From the NCBI RefSeq assembly GCF_003943415.1, contig NZ_RJPK01000002.1, positions 248,001 to 312,000 of the forward strand: a stretch of 64,000 nucleotides of DNA. Reading direction: 5' to 3'. Positions 46,908-55,914 of this stretch are shown here, piece by piece (the stretch's first letter is position 1; every line of letters starts with the position of its first letter). Below the pieces are notes generated by a model. It did no database searches. It saw only the letters and a program-made list of their open reading frames with translations, and was not told the DNA's origin. The stretch is from Streptococcus oralis (GTDB lineage: Bacteria > Bacillota > Bacilli > Lactobacillales > Streptococcaceae). The position numbers were made by a program, and so were the translations under genes.

Positions 46908-48074
46908 ATGAAAAAACAATCACTCTTTTTCGTTCTAGGAATTGTCTTAATCGGGACTGTTTTACGCTCTCCTTTTACTGCTCTTCCAACCATTTTAGGA
47001 GATATCGCTCAGGGACTAGGAGTGGAGGTTAGCTCTCTCGGGATTTTAACCAGTCTCCCTCTCTTGATGTTTGCTCTTTTCTCAGCTTTTGCGAGTCGCT
47101 TGGCACAAAAAATCGGGTTGGAGCATCTCTTTACTTACTGTCTCCTCCTCTTAACTATTGGCTCTGTCATTCGGATTTTCAATCTTCCCCTTCTCTATCT
47201 AGGAACTCTGATCATCGGAGCGAGCATCGCCATTTTCAATGTACTCCTCCCAAGTATGATACAGGCAAATCAGCCTCAAAAAATCAGTCTCCTAACAACG
47301 CTCTATGTCACTGCCATGGGTGTTTCAACGGCCATCGCTTCTTATCTATCCGTCCCTATCACCCAAGCTAGTTCGTGGAAGGGCCTCATCCTCGTCCTCA
47401 GCTTTCTCTGTCTGGTCACTCTGCTAGTCTGGTTGCCAAATCATCGCCACAACCACTATCTAGAAGGACAGCAAGAAAAGAAATCGAAAGAGAATATTCT
47501 AAAAAACAAATCTGTCTGGGCTATCATTATCTTTGGCGGGCTTCAATCCTTGCTCTTTTATACGAGTATGACCTGGTTACCAACTATGGCTGTTAGTGCT
47601 GGTATTTCTAATAGTGATGCGGCTCTCCTTGCTTCTATTTTCTCTCTGATCAGCATTCCTTTTTCGATGACTGTTCCAAGTCTGACGACTCGTCTGTCAG
47701 ATGGTCACCGTCGAATCATGCTGGCAATTATCTCTATCGCTGGGATGACAGGAATTGCCATGCTCTTGTATCCAACCAATAATTTCCTCTACTGGTTAGT
47801 CGTCCACCTCTTGATTGGAACGGCCTGCAGTGCCCTCTTCCCCTACCTCATGGTTTGCTTCTCTCTTAAAACCAGTTCTCCTGAAAAGACTGCCCAGCTA
47901 TCAGGACTGGCGCAGACAGGTGGGTACATCTTGGCGGCCTTTGGTCCTACCTTGTTTGGTTACAGTTTTGAACTTTTCCAATCTTGGATCCCAGCTGTCC
48001 TTGCTCTTCTAGCTGTTGACATCATCATGACGGTCTCACTTTTTATGGTGGATCGAGCGGATAAAATCCTTTAA
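46908..48074 (+). CDS. MFS transporter, CynX/NimT-like
   Basis: 388 residues with 12 predicted membrane spans. The opening LIGTVLRSPFTALPTILGDIAQGLGV is characteristic of the CynX (cyanate/2-nitroimidazole transporter) branch of the major facilitator superfamily. Substrate unknown. Start ATG 46908 after ATCGAGGTTTTT. Monocistronic: own promoter and terminator. Confidence 0.88.
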   Translation: MKKQSLFFVLGIVLIGTVLRSPFTALPTILGDIAQGLGVEVSSLGILTSLPLLMFALFSAFASRLAQKIGLEHLFTYCLLLLTIGSVIRIFNLPLLYLGTLIIGASIAIFNVLLPSMIQANQPQKISLLTTLYVTAMGVSTAIASYLSVPITQASSWKGLILVLSFLCLVTLLVWLPNHRHNHYLEGQQEKKSKENILKNKSVWAIIIFGGLQSLLFYTSMTWLPTMAVSAGISNSDAALLASIFSLISIPFSMTVPSLTTRLSDGHRRIMLAIISIAGMTGIAMLLYPTNNFLYWLVVHLLIGTACSALFPYLMVCFSLKTSSPEKTAQLSGLAQTGGYILAAFGPTLFGYSFELFQSWIPAVLALLAVDIIMTVSLFMVDRADKIL

Positions 48075-48108
48075 TTATTCTAAACTACTTCTCAAATATA
48101 AACAATGC

Positions 48109-48134
48109 AAAAGCCAGACTCTGTCTGGCTTTTT
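48109..48134 (+). terminator. Terminator after the MFS transporter
   Basis: AAAAGCCAGA / TCTGGCTTTT stem with CTCTG-type loop and T5. Confidence 0.9.
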
Positions 48135-48193
48135 AGGCGTTTCTAGCAACAAAAAGCACCATTCATCTGTTAGCAGAAAGATAGTATTTTTGA

Positions 48194-48199
48194 TATAAT
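48194..48199 (+). promoter_or_regulatory. Promoter of the repeat/DUF2971 gene
   Basis: Extended -10 TTGATATAAT (TATAAT 48194-48199) with a poor -35 (TTAGCA, 18-bp spacing), about 80 bases before ATG. Confidence 0.55.
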
Positions 48200-48278
48200 A
48201 AAATGTATAGAAACTAATTGTCATACGAAAAATAAATTAGCTTATAAGATAGCTACTATTTCAAGCGAGGTACATAGA

Positions 48279-50378
48279 ATGGATGAACAGAAATACAATT
48301 TGGATCAAAGTTTAGCAGAGTTAGATAAACTCCTTGACTTATCAGCCAAGGAGACAGATAAGACTGCCTGTGAAACTCTAGCAGAAAAAGCAAGAATAAT
48401 TTATGAGGAACATCCTGAATCAGAAGACATTGCATTGCGGTATGCCATGATTCTGGTTAATTTATCAACCAAGCAAACTGAGTTGAAGGAAATCGAAGCT
48501 ACTGTCGAAAAATTAGGGAAATTACGGCAACAATTCCAGGATTCGCCTGATATAACTTTGCCGTATGCCATGATTTTGGTTAATTTATCAACCAAGCAGA
48601 CTGGGTTGAAGGAACTAGAGACTACTGTCGAAAAATTAGAGAAATTACAGCAACAATTCCAGGAATCACCTGATATAGCTTTGCACTATGCTAGAATTTT
48701 GGGTTATTTATCAACCGAACAGACTGAGTTGAAGGAACTAGAGACCACTGCTGAAAAATTAGAGAAATTACAGCAACAATTCCAGGATTCGCCTGATATA
48801 GCTTTGCCGTATGCCGTGATTTTGTTCAATTTGTCAACCGTACAGACTGAGTTAAAGGAAATCGAGGCTACTGTCGAAAAATTAGAGAAATTACAGCAAC
48901 AATTCCAGGATTCGCCTTATATAGCTTCGCTGTATGCCATGATTTTGTTCATTTTATCAACCAAGCAGACTGGGTTGAAGGAAATCGAAGCTACTGCTAA
49001 AAAGTTACAAGACTTGCAACCACAACTCCAAGAATCTGAAGAAATCGCTTTTATATATGGTATGTTCTTAGCAAGCTTATTTAATCATCAAACAGAGTTG
49101 AGTGAACGTCTTCAAACCACAAAAATAATTAAAAAACTCTATCATAAATTTTCCGAATTTATGATACAAAATTTTGATAATCTATTTTTTAGTAATGAGA
49201 ATGTTTGTGACAGCGAGGAGTACATGCTATTCAACTTTATCCTAAGAGAAGGTCTTTTAAAGAATACTAAATATGCTATTTTACAAACATGGGCAGAGCG
49301 TTATAAAGAAGACTCTAGTGAACTAAAGAACTTGCTATCAATTTATCAACTTGTTCAAAAAATTAAGTATCAACTTGGGCTAAAAGACGAAGATAAAAAG
49401 GAAAATATAAAGTTTGGTCATTACACTAAAGGAAAAGTACTTCAAATTTTGTTGGATCAGGATCAGAGGGAGGAATCAAGTTTTTCCATATCTGGAAAAA
49501 CTCGTTTGAATAACGCTAATTATATGAATGATCCTGAAGAAGGTATCATCATAGAAAAGATCTTGGGTTTAGATAGACGAGATGCTTTGGAGCCAAGTTC
49601 ATGGTTTTTAATGAGCTTTACGATTAGAACGGATGATTTGGCCATGTGGTCCCAGTATGGTGATGATGCCAAAGGTGTTTGTATTGTGCTTCGGGAGGGT
49701 GACTTTTCTAGATTTTCATCCTTTAATGATGTTTCTTGGCGTCAAGAAAAAATCTCTTTAGAATTTTCTGATAAGATGTATTTAATGAAATCTGAATTAA
49801 ATAGTGGTTTAGAAAAATCTATCTTTCGGAGTGAGAGTGAGGATTCCGTCGATACTGTTAATGATGAAGGAATTGAACCGAGTTCTGAAGAAAAAGGTAA
49901 TGGTTCAAAAGGAAATGTAGATTATCTCTACCGAATAGCCTATGTCAATGCCTCAGGTGGTAAGTTTAGCATAGAAAAAACGGAACTCTTCAACGACGAT
50001 GAAATCAAAAAATTAGAAGAATTCTTGGAAGTTTTAAAGGAAAAAATAGATAAGGATTTGAACAAAGGAGATGATTTTTATCAAAAAGCGATTTCTGACT
50101 GTATCGAAGAAATTCGTTACTTATTTAAATCTGTCGATTACAAATATGAAAACGAACTGCGTATCTTACGCTATGCTAATCTAGATCCAAGTAATGATAA
50201 AATCAAAATTGATAAAACCTCTGGGATAGGCAAACTTTATGTAGAACGTGAAAATTCAATTCAAATCGGTGAAGTCATTTTCGGTCCTAAGTTTCCAAAC
50301 CCTGAATATGTTACTCCTTTATTGAAACTTTTGGATAAGGAAATTAAGTATAAGAAATCTACGATAAAATTTAGATAA
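48279..50378 (+). CDS. Tandem-repeat (TPR-like) protein with C-terminal DUF2971 domain
   Basis: 699 residues. Residues 48-293 are six tandem 41-residue helical repeats (five well conserved, pattern SPDIALPYAMILVNLSTKQT then ELKEIEATVEKLEKL), resembling TPR/Sel1-type solenoids for protein binding. From about residue 395 to the end is a DUF2971 domain: RLNNANYMNDPEEG, SFTIRTDDLAMWSQYGDDAKGVCIVL and later a DYKYENELRILRY block. DUF2971 has no firmly known activity and often turns up in accessory or defence-like contexts. The gene lies as an extra unit between MFS and padR, which I remember as adjacent in S. pneumoniae. Start ATG 48279 after GCGAGGTACATAGA. Confidence 0.82.
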   Translation: MDEQKYNLDQSLAELDKLLDLSAKETDKTACETLAEKARIIYEEHPESEDIALRYAMILVNLSTKQTELKEIEATVEKLGKLRQQFQDSPDITLPYAMILVNLSTKQTGLKELETTVEKLEKLQQQFQESPDIALHYARILGYLSTEQTELKELETTAEKLEKLQQQFQDSPDIALPYAVILFNLSTVQTELKEIEATVEKLEKLQQQFQDSPYIASLYAMILFILSTKQTGLKEIEATAKKLQDLQPQLQESEEIAFIYGMFLASLFNHQTELSERLQTTKIIKKLYHKFSEFMIQNFDNLFFSNENVCDSEEYMLFNFILREGLLKNTKYAILQTWAERYKEDSSELKNLLSIYQLVQKIKYQLGLKDEDKKENIKFGHYTKGKVLQILLDQDQREESSFSISGKTRLNNANYMNDPEEGIIIEKILGLDRRDALEPSSWFLMSFTIRTDDLAMWSQYGDDAKGVCIVLREGDFSRFSSFNDVSWRQEKISLEFSDKMYLMKSELNSGLEKSIFRSESEDSVDTVNDEGIEPSSEEKGNGSKGNVDYLYRIAYVNASGGKFSIEKTELFNDDEIKKLEEFLEVLKEKIDKDLNKGDDFYQKAISDCIEEIRYLFKSVDYKYENELRILRYANLDPSNDKIKIDKTSGIGKLYVERENSIQIGEVIFGPKFPNPEYVTPLLKLLDKEIKYKKSTIKFR
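48420..49157 (+). repeat. Six tandem 123-bp coding repeats
   Basis: Units of 123 bases (41 codons) at 48420-48542, 48543-48665, 48666-48788, 48789-48911, 48912-49034 and the degenerate 49035-49157. Units 2-4 share long identical runs at DNA level, such as GAGAAATTACAGCAACAATT, so the array is recent and prone to change by recombination or slippage. The frame is preserved because the unit is a multiple of 3. Confidence 0.9.
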
Positions 50379-50396
50379 AGGCTGACAACATCCTCT

Positions 50397-50427
50397 AAAC
50401 TTCTAGTTTTTACTAGGAGTTTTTTAT
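50397..50427 (+). terminator. Terminator after the repeat/DUF2971 gene
   Basis: AACTTCTAG / CTAGGAGTT stem (with one G-T) followed by TTTTTA. Confidence 0.75.
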
Positions 50428-50511
50428 ATATAAAATTTTTACACATATTTCTTGACAGGGCTTTCATATTGAGATACAATATATTTGAAAAGAGTATATA
50501 TAAAATTTTTA
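50425..50511 (+). promoter_or_regulatory. padR promoter with two identical 17-bp repeats
   Basis: TTGACA (50452-50457), 17-bp spacer and TACAAT (50475-50480) form the promoter. The same 17-mer TATATATAAAATTTTTA is found exactly at 50425-50441 and 50495-50511, one on each side, and each is close to a palindrome. This is a likely PadR operator pair for autorepression. Confidence 0.7.
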
Positions 50512-50533
50512 TATAATATAAAGGAGGTTTCCC

Positions 50534-50860
50534 ATGTACTTCCCAACATCCTCTGCCTTGATCGAGTTTCTCATCTTGGCTGTACTGGAGCAGGGGGATT
50601 CTTATGGTTATGAGATTAGCCAAACAATTAAGCTCATCGCCAATATCAAAGAATCTACGCTCTATCCCATTCTCAAAAAATTGGAAGCCAGTGGCTTTCT
50701 CACCACCTACTCTAGAGAGTTTCAGGGGCGTATGCGCAAATACTACTCCTTGACCAATCGGGGCGTAGAGCAGCTCGTTACTCTAAAGGAAGAGTGGACG
50801 CTCTATACCGACACCGTCAACGGCATCATAGAAGGGAGTATCCGCCATGACAAGAACTGA
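50534..50860 (+). CDS. PadR-family transcriptional regulator
   Basis: 108 residues with the PadR winged helix: IEFLILAVLEQGDSYGYEISQTIKLIANIKESTLYPILKKLEASGFL and the wing RKYYSLTNRG. PadR proteins are usually autorepressors responding to small molecules or envelope stress. It overlaps the downstream HAAS gene by 14 bases. Start ATG 50534 after AAAGGAGGTTTCCC. Controls the four-gene operon that follows. Confidence 0.94.
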   Translation: MYFPTSSALIEFLILAVLEQGDSYGYEISQTIKLIANIKESTLYPILKKLEASGFLTTYSREFQGRMRKYYSLTNRGVEQLVTLKEEWTLYTDTVNGIIEGSIRHDKN

Positions 50861-51440
50861 CTATCTGACTCAGTTAGAAACCTATCTCCATAAACTGCCT
50901 GAAGCTGACCGCATCGAAGCTATGGACTACTTTAAGGAACTATTTGACGATGCAGGTCCAGAGGGCGAAGAGGAGCTCATTGCAAGTCTAGGAACACCAA
51001 AAGAAGCGGCTCATGATATCCTCTCTAACCTCCTAGACAAGAAAGTCAATGAAGGCCCTGCTCAAAAGAATGACCGCCAACTGCTACACATTGCCCTACT
51101 TGCCTTACTAGCAGCCCCTATCGGAATTCCGGTCGGGATCGGCATCCTCATGGCCATCATCGGGCTTTTTATCGCAGCTGCCTCCGTCATTCTAGCCTTC
51201 TTTACCGTCTCTGTGACAGGTATCCTGCTGGGCGGACTCTTTATCGTAGAGAGCTTTAGTGTTCTAGTCGAAGCCAAATCTGCCTTTATCTTGATTTTCG
51301 GGGCTGGTTTGCTTGCTATCGGTGCTTCTTCTCTTGTTCTACTAGGTATCTCCTATGTAGCTCGTTTCTTTGGCCTCCTGGTCGTCCGTTTGGTGCAATG
51401 GATTCTTAAAAAAGGAAAGAGAGGTGACAGACATGCGTAA
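50847..51440 (+). CDS. DUF1700 (HAAS-type) membrane protein
   Basis: 197 residues. The N-terminal helical HAAS-type segment (YLTQLETYLHKLPEADRIEAMDYFKELFDDAG..EELIASLGTPKEAAHDIL) is characteristic of DUF1700, followed by three or four membrane helices. Such proteins sit next to PadR and DUF4097 genes and may be involved in envelope-stress sensing. Start ATG 50847 overlaps padR; stop at 51440 overlaps the next gene's start. Confidence 0.9.
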   Translation: MTRTDYLTQLETYLHKLPEADRIEAMDYFKELFDDAGPEGEEELIASLGTPKEAAHDILSNLLDKKVNEGPAQKNDRQLLHIALLALLAAPIGIPVGIGILMAIIGLFIAAASVILAFFTVSVTGILLGGLFIVESFSVLVEAKSAFILIFGAGLLAIGASSLVLLGISYVARFFGLLVVRLVQWILKKGKRGDRHA

Positions 51441-52365
51441 ATTGACGAAAGGATTTCTCATTTTTGGTGTGGTTTCTACAATCCTTGGTTTTATCATGAT
51501 CATTGCAGGTGCCCAGTCCAATGGTATTCAAAGTTTACTTGCCATGTCAAAAGACCCCATCTATGACAATCGTGTCGAAGAAGTGACCTTTGGAAATGAA
51601 GTGGAAAAACTTGATCTGGCCCTCGAGGAGCACAGCCTAACCATCACAGAATCTGTAGATGACAAGATCCACATCACCTATCATCCGTCGGTGTCTGGTC
51701 GTCATGATCTGACTACTGGCATGAGTGACAAAACACTGAGCATCACTGACAAACAAGCCTCCCAACATCGTTTTCTCGGTTCAGGAATCGAAGGCCTACT
51801 TCGTATCGCTAGCAACTATTCTAATCGTTTTGACGAAGTCGTTCTCTCCCTACCTAAAGGAAGAAAGCTGCAAGCTATTACCGTCTCAGCCAATCGTGGA
51901 CAGACCTCCATCCGTCAAGCCACCCTTGAAAATGCGACAATCAAAACAAAAGGCTACCACTTAAGAATAGCAGAAAGCTCCATCAAGAACAGTACACTAA
52001 CGACACCTAGTATTATCAATATTTTTGATACAGAATTGACAGATAGCCAGGTCAAGACGGAGGGCGGACACATCTATGCTGAAAATATCAAGATCCGCGG
52101 TAAGGTAGAGCTAGACTCTCATAACGACTTAACACTCTTTCTTTCTAAGACAGAATTCGATCGTATCAATTTAGATATTTCTTCTAAGCACGGCGGTGTT
52201 TATCGTAAAGCACAAAGAGAACATCCTAAACAAAAAGAGAATGAACTTGCCAATCCTTATAAAACAGAAAAAACAGATGTCAAGGACCTGCTCGTCATAA
52301 AAGCCAATCAGGATATCTACCTCCCCAAGGAAGAAGAGTACTCTGCTCCACCTAGCAATCATTGA
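51433..52365 (+). CDS. DUF4097-type putative adhesin/envelope protein
   Basis: 310 residues from ATG 51433 (MRKLTKGFLIFGVVSTILGF) after GAGAGGTGACAGAC; the longer frame to 51370 lies within the upstream gene. An N-terminal membrane anchor is followed by a beta-helix-like DUF4097 domain (LSLPKGRKLQAITVSANRGQTSIRQATLENATIKTKG), typical of LiaG/YvlB-like proteins outside the membrane. The function is unknown. In an operon with PadR and DUF1700, overlapping the upstream gene by 8 bases. Confidence 0.88.
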   Translation: MRKLTKGFLIFGVVSTILGFIMIIAGAQSNGIQSLLAMSKDPIYDNRVEEVTFGNEVEKLDLALEEHSLTITESVDDKIHITYHPSVSGRHDLTTGMSDKTLSITDKQASQHRFLGSGIEGLLRIASNYSNRFDEVVLSLPKGRKLQAITVSANRGQTSIRQATLENATIKTKGYHLRIAESSIKNSTLTTPSIINIFDTELTDSQVKTEGGHIYAENIKIRGKVELDSHNDLTLFLSKTEFDRINLDISSKHGGVYRKAQREHPKQKENELANPYKTEKTDVKDLLVIKANQDIYLPKEEEYSAPPSNH

Positions 52366-52427
52366 CAAAAACGCTTTCATCTGCTAATCTAAAAATAGAA
52401 AACGACCATAAAAAAGGAGGTTCCACC

Positions 52428-53390
52428 ATGACACAAGAATGGTTTGAAAGCGCCGATCTTGAGAAGAAATCAGCTCAGACGAAATCGGAAATCCAGCCCG
52501 ACCAACCAGAGACTTCGGAAACTGTAGAGACCGAACTACAAGCAAGCGAAGAAACTCCTATCTTATCTAAAGAGTCGGAAAGGCATGAGGAGGAAGCTCC
52601 CGAAACGATAGAAGAAACCCAAACCGAGGAAGAGGGAGAAGGGAAAGCTGAAGAGGAACGCAACCAAGAAACCTCTGTAAAAGAGAAAAGCATCCTCAGC
52701 AAAGCTTTAGAGAGCCCCTATATCCCAGATATTGACCCTCGTAAAACTGCCCGATTAAAAGAAGAAATCGCACTATTTTGGACTTGGCTACTGGATGCTA
52801 TCCAAGAACCAACTGCTAGCAAGACTACAGATCAAAAGCATCGTTACAGTGTCTTTGCCCTGCTCACTCTTCTGTCCTCGATTAACCTTTTCTTTAGTAT
52901 CTATCATATCAAGCACCTCTACTATGGCTATATGATTTCTATTGCTAATAGTTCTCCTAACCAGCTCCCACCTTTAGATCTCTTTGCTGGACTTTCTATC
53001 TTGGTCGCTAGCGCTCTGTTTTACTTTTCCATCATTTTGGGAGGCTTTACTGTCCGACGTGTGCTGGACCAGGAGAGTGACTTCACATTCCAAGAAGCCT
53101 TTGATCGGTATAGCAGACTCTTTGCTATCCCACTTGTCCTAACAGCTCTAGCAAGCTTCTTTGCACTCTTTGGCGGCTTACGATTTGCTGGCATCCTCAC
53201 TCTTCTAAGCATGGCCATCTTTGCCCTCGGCAATCTCTTTGTGATTAGCAAGCCAAGTAAGACCAGTAGCCTCGACCCATTTTATCGATTCTTGCTAGCT
53301 GTCTTACTTGATGGCGCCATTCTCTTGCCCTTCTTCATTGCAGAGTTAGCGCTGACAGTGGACTACCTTCGCATCCTGACATTCTTTTAA
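52428..53390 (+). CDS. Membrane protein with acidic N-terminal region, fourth gene of the PadR operon
   Basis: 320 residues from ATG 52428 (MTQEWFESADLEKKSAQTKS) after AAAAGGAGGTTCCACC. Residues 15-90 form a highly acidic Glu/Thr-rich, low-complexity segment (EETQTEEEGEGKAEEERNQE). The C-terminal half has about five transmembrane helices, including LTLLSSINLFFSIYHI and LVLTALASFFALFGGLRF. No named family is certain (DUF6574-like). Ends at a terminator; probably part of the PadR-controlled unit. Function unknown. Confidence 0.82.
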   Translation: MTQEWFESADLEKKSAQTKSEIQPDQPETSETVETELQASEETPILSKESERHEEEAPETIEETQTEEEGEGKAEEERNQETSVKEKSILSKALESPYIPDIDPRKTARLKEEIALFWTWLLDAIQEPTASKTTDQKHRYSVFALLTLLSSINLFFSIYHIKHLYYGYMISIANSSPNQLPPLDLFAGLSILVASALFYFSIILGGFTVRRVLDQESDFTFQEAFDRYSRLFAIPLVLTALASFFALFGGLRFAGILTLLSMAIFALGNLFVISKPSKTSSLDPFYRFLLAVLLDGAILLPFFIAELALTVDYLRILTFF

Positions 53391-53392
53391 CC

Positions 53393-53427
53393 AAAATCCC
53401 TGTCATTTGTTAATGACAGGGATTTTT
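53393..53427. terminator. Bidirectional terminator at the end of the PadR operon
   Basis: AAAATCCCTGTCATT / AATGACAGGGATTTT stem (15 bp) with TGTT loop and T5; also ends the convergent DUF4299-like gene. Confidence 0.93.
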
Positions 53428-53452
53428 ATGCTTACTCTTTTTTGAAAAATGT

Positions 53453-54313
53453 CTACTTGATGGTTGCCAATCCTTCAAAGTCTTGTCCTAGGATGGGTTG
53501 TACTTCTAATTGATTAGCATCTAATTGCTGGTAAAATGCTTTTGGTAGTGACTCTAGGAATTTTTCATAATCCAAGCGAGCGATGGCTTCATAGTCTTCT
53601 GCTTTTGAGCCATCACCAGAAATCTTCACTAGGTCAATCTCCCAAACAAGCTCCTTGCCCGCCAGCTGCTTGGTATAAGGAGCTGGTACAAAGGATTCCT
53701 TTGGCAAAATCGTCTTGACTCCCTGGGCCAGGTGATAGATACCGTGCACCTTGCCTTGGGCATCTGGGTAAAATTTCACACTAGCAAGGTAGGCATCAGA
53801 GCCTTGAACCTTCTTGACCAGTTCTTCAAAACGTGCCAATCCATCCTCAGCCAAAAAGCTTTCGAGGTATTCCTTGTTGAAATAGATAGGGGACAAGAGC
53901 CCTTGGCAATAGACTAAACGAACCGCCTTATCCGCTAAATATTGCTTGACCGTTTGTCGGAAATAAGCTTCAAAGTCAAAGTCTTCTAGCCCTTCTACCG
54001 CTTCCCCCAACTTGCCAGATAGAGCCTGGAGGAGAGTCTCTACAATCTCCCAGTCCGCTCTAGTAAGGAAATCTGGAATCACCACTTGATAACCTTTTCG
54101 GCTATCCGCATAGTTCACTTTAAAGAGAAATTGCGACTGACCTACAATCCCACACTCGATATACTCGAGACGATTGAGGGGCTGACGGAGATAGACCGCA
54201 TCATAACTGTGTGACTCCAAGCCCTCTACCAAGGCTAAGATAGACTTGGCAGTCAAGACCTCCTGTTGTCCTAGAATGCTTTCTTTATTTGGGATAAAAA
54301 ATGTTTTCGCCAT
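53453..54313 (-). CDS. DUF4299-like cytosolic protein
   Basis: 286 residues from ATG 54313 (MAKTFFIPNKESILGQQEVL) after AAAGGAGGCCAGTT; the longer frame to 54343 has no ribosome-binding site. No signal peptide or membrane segment. Sequence resembles the streptococcal DUF4299 family (SHSYDAVYLRQPLNRLEYIECG, PIYFNKEYLESFL, GVKTILPKESFVPAPYTKQL), a group without known activity; the family name is from memory, so treat it as tentative. Convergent with the PadR operon, probably monocistronic. Confidence 0.78.
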   Translation of the reverse strand: MAKTFFIPNKESILGQQEVLTAKSILALVEGLESHSYDAVYLRQPLNRLEYIECGIVGQSQFLFKVNYADSRKGYQVVIPDFLTRADWEIVETLLQALSGKLGEAVEGLEDFDFEAYFRQTVKQYLADKAVRLVYCQGLLSPIYFNKEYLESFLAEDGLARFEELVKKVQGSDAYLASVKFYPDAQGKVHGIYHLAQGVKTILPKESFVPAPYTKQLAGKELVWEIDLVKISGDGSKAEDYEAIARLDYEKFLESLPKAFYQQLDANQLEVQPILGQDFEGLATIK

Positions 54314-54408
54314 AACTGGCCTCCTTTGAAATCGTTTACACATAGTATAACCTATTTTCCTGAAAGATACAGAAACAAACTTTAGATTTTTAGATAAAAA
54401 GCATAGAA

Positions 54409-54430
54409 AAACAGCCCCTGAAGGCTGTTT
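54409..54430 (-). terminator. Terminator after trhO
   Basis: AAACAGCC / GGCTGTTT stem; on the minus strand followed by TTTTTC. Confidence 0.88.
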
Positions 54431-54433
54431 ACT

Positions 54434-55420
54434 TTATACTGAAGCGACCTGATCCAAGCTTTCACCGATAGCAGCTAAGCGCTCCACAACTTCTGCTTGT
54501 GTCAATTCATTTTCTGAAACATAGCGGTTGCGTGGGTGAACACGACACTCGTGCGAGCATCCACGAAGGTACTTATCTTCATTTTCTTCTGATGTTAGGA
54601 TGCGACGGTTACAGAAGGGATTTCCACAGTTGACATAGCGTTCACATGGTGTTCCATCAAACCAGTCTTTCCCTACGATGGTTGGATTAACATGGTTGAC
54701 ATCGACTGCGATACGCTCGTCAAAGACGTACATTTTCCCATCCCAAAGCTCTCCTTGAACTTCTGGGTCTTTACCGTAGGTTGCGATTCCTCCGTGCAAT
54801 TGGCCGACATCTTTGTAACCTTCACGAACCATCCAGCCTGAGAATTTCTCACAGCGAACGCCACCTGTACAGTAAACCACAACACGCTTGTCCATGAATT
54901 TTTCCTTGTTGTCACGGACCCATTGTGGCAACTCACGGAAGTTGCGGATGTCTGGGCGGATAGCCCCACGGAAATGTCCTAGGTCGTACTCATAATCGTT
55001 ACGTGTGTCAAGAACCACTGTATCTTCGTCAAGAAGGGCCTCTTTGAACTCTTTTGGAGACAAGTAAGCACCCGTCGTTTCAAGTGGGTTGATGTCGTTG
55101 TCAAAGTCGTTGTCTTCCAAACCAAGGTGGACAATTTCTTTCTTGTAGCGAACAAACATCTTCTTGAAGGCTTGTTCACTTTCTTCGTCAATCTTGAACC
55201 AGAGGTCTTCCATTCCTGGGAGGCTGTGAACGTAGTCCATGTATTTTTGAGTTGTTTCGTAGTCACCTGAAACGGTTCCGTTGATTCCCTCGTCAGCGAC
55301 TAGGATACGACCTTTAAGGCCGATTGATTTACAGAAAGCCAAGTGATCTGCAGCAAATTGCTCTGCATTTTCAATTGGAGTATAAAGGTAGTAAAGTAAG
55401 ACACGAATATCTTTTGCCAT
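54434..55420 (-). CDS. trhO: tRNA uridine(34) hydroxylase TrhO (rhodanese domain)
   Basis: 328 residues from ATG 55420 ([21 protein letters not shown]). An N-terminal acylphosphatase-like fold is followed by a rhodanese domain with catalytic Cys in [15 protein letters not shown] (YCTGG loop) and a C-terminal Cys-rich metal-binding-like region ([29 protein letters not shown]). TrhO hydroxylates U34 of certain tRNAs. The displayed frame extends to 55465 but lacks a ribosome-binding site. Consistent with the tRNA-modification theme of other genes in the window, though not clustered with them. Confidence 0.95.
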   Translation of the reverse strand: MAKDIRVLLYYLYTPIENAEQFAADHLAFCKSIGLKGRILVADEGINGTVSGDYETTQKYMDYVHSLPGMEDLWFKIDEESEQAFKKMFVRYKKEIVHLGLEDNDFDNDINPLETTGAYLSPKEFKEALLDEDTVVLDTRNDYEYDLGHFRGAIRPDIRNFRELPQWVRDNKEKFMDKRVVVYCTGGVRCEKFSGWMVREGYKDVGQLHGGIATYGKDPEVQGELWDGKMYVFDERIAVDVNHVNPTIVGKDWFDGTPCERYVNCGNPFCNRRILTSEENEDKYLRGCSHECRVHPRNRYVSENELTQAEVVERLAAIGESLDQVASV

Positions 55421-55551
55421 AAGATTTGTTCTCTTTTCTATTCTTAAATTTTCAGAATTTTTCATCTAACTATACTAGTATACCCACTTGGGAAAACGAA
55501 TGCAATTTATTTGACCGGAAATTATATAGAGAGACCTGCCACTGCACTTCA

Positions 55552-55854
55552 TCAGTAACCATACCGAATCGCAGATAATTCTCTCAATTTTTTGATCTGC
55601 TCGGCTTGACTTTCTGACAAACCCAGCTTGTTTTCAATCAATACACGCGAAAGGTCAACATTCATTTGGCTCAATATAAATGGAACAGAGGTCCCATCGT
55701 CCCTTAGTCGTCTTTTATAAATCACTAACTGATTTTTCAAGGGAGTAAGTTGAGGCTCATCCTTTATATCTTCCAGTAGATGATCAATGATCATCATGGC
55801 TTCACAACGTCTTTCGCTTCCTCCTGCAAACCATTTTAATGGTGTCATACTCAT
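55552..55854 (-). CDS. Bacteriocin-immunity-like protein
   Basis: A 98-100-residue, soluble, helical protein. The pattern KNQLVIYKRRLRDDGTSVPFILSQMNVDLSRVLIENKLGLSESQ resembles the EntA-immunity (PF08951) family, whose members protect against class IIa/IIb bacteriocins. Two possible starts (ATG 55854 or 55848) follow AGGAGGGAA; the second has the better spacing (9). A CPBP protein gene lies upstream, the usual partner in immunity clusters; no bacteriocin structural gene is seen within the flanking 1.5 kb. Probably an orphan immunity gene. Confidence 0.72.
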   Translation of the reverse strand: MSMTPLKWFAGGSERRCEAMMIIDHLLEDIKDEPQLTPLKNQLVIYKRRLRDDGTSVPFILSQMNVDLSRVLIENKLGLSESQAEQIKKLRELSAIRYGY

Positions 55855-55914
55855 TTCCCTCCTGAAATTCGCTTATAAATTGAAACACTATAATTCCTAA
55901 CTCGCGCCAGTATT

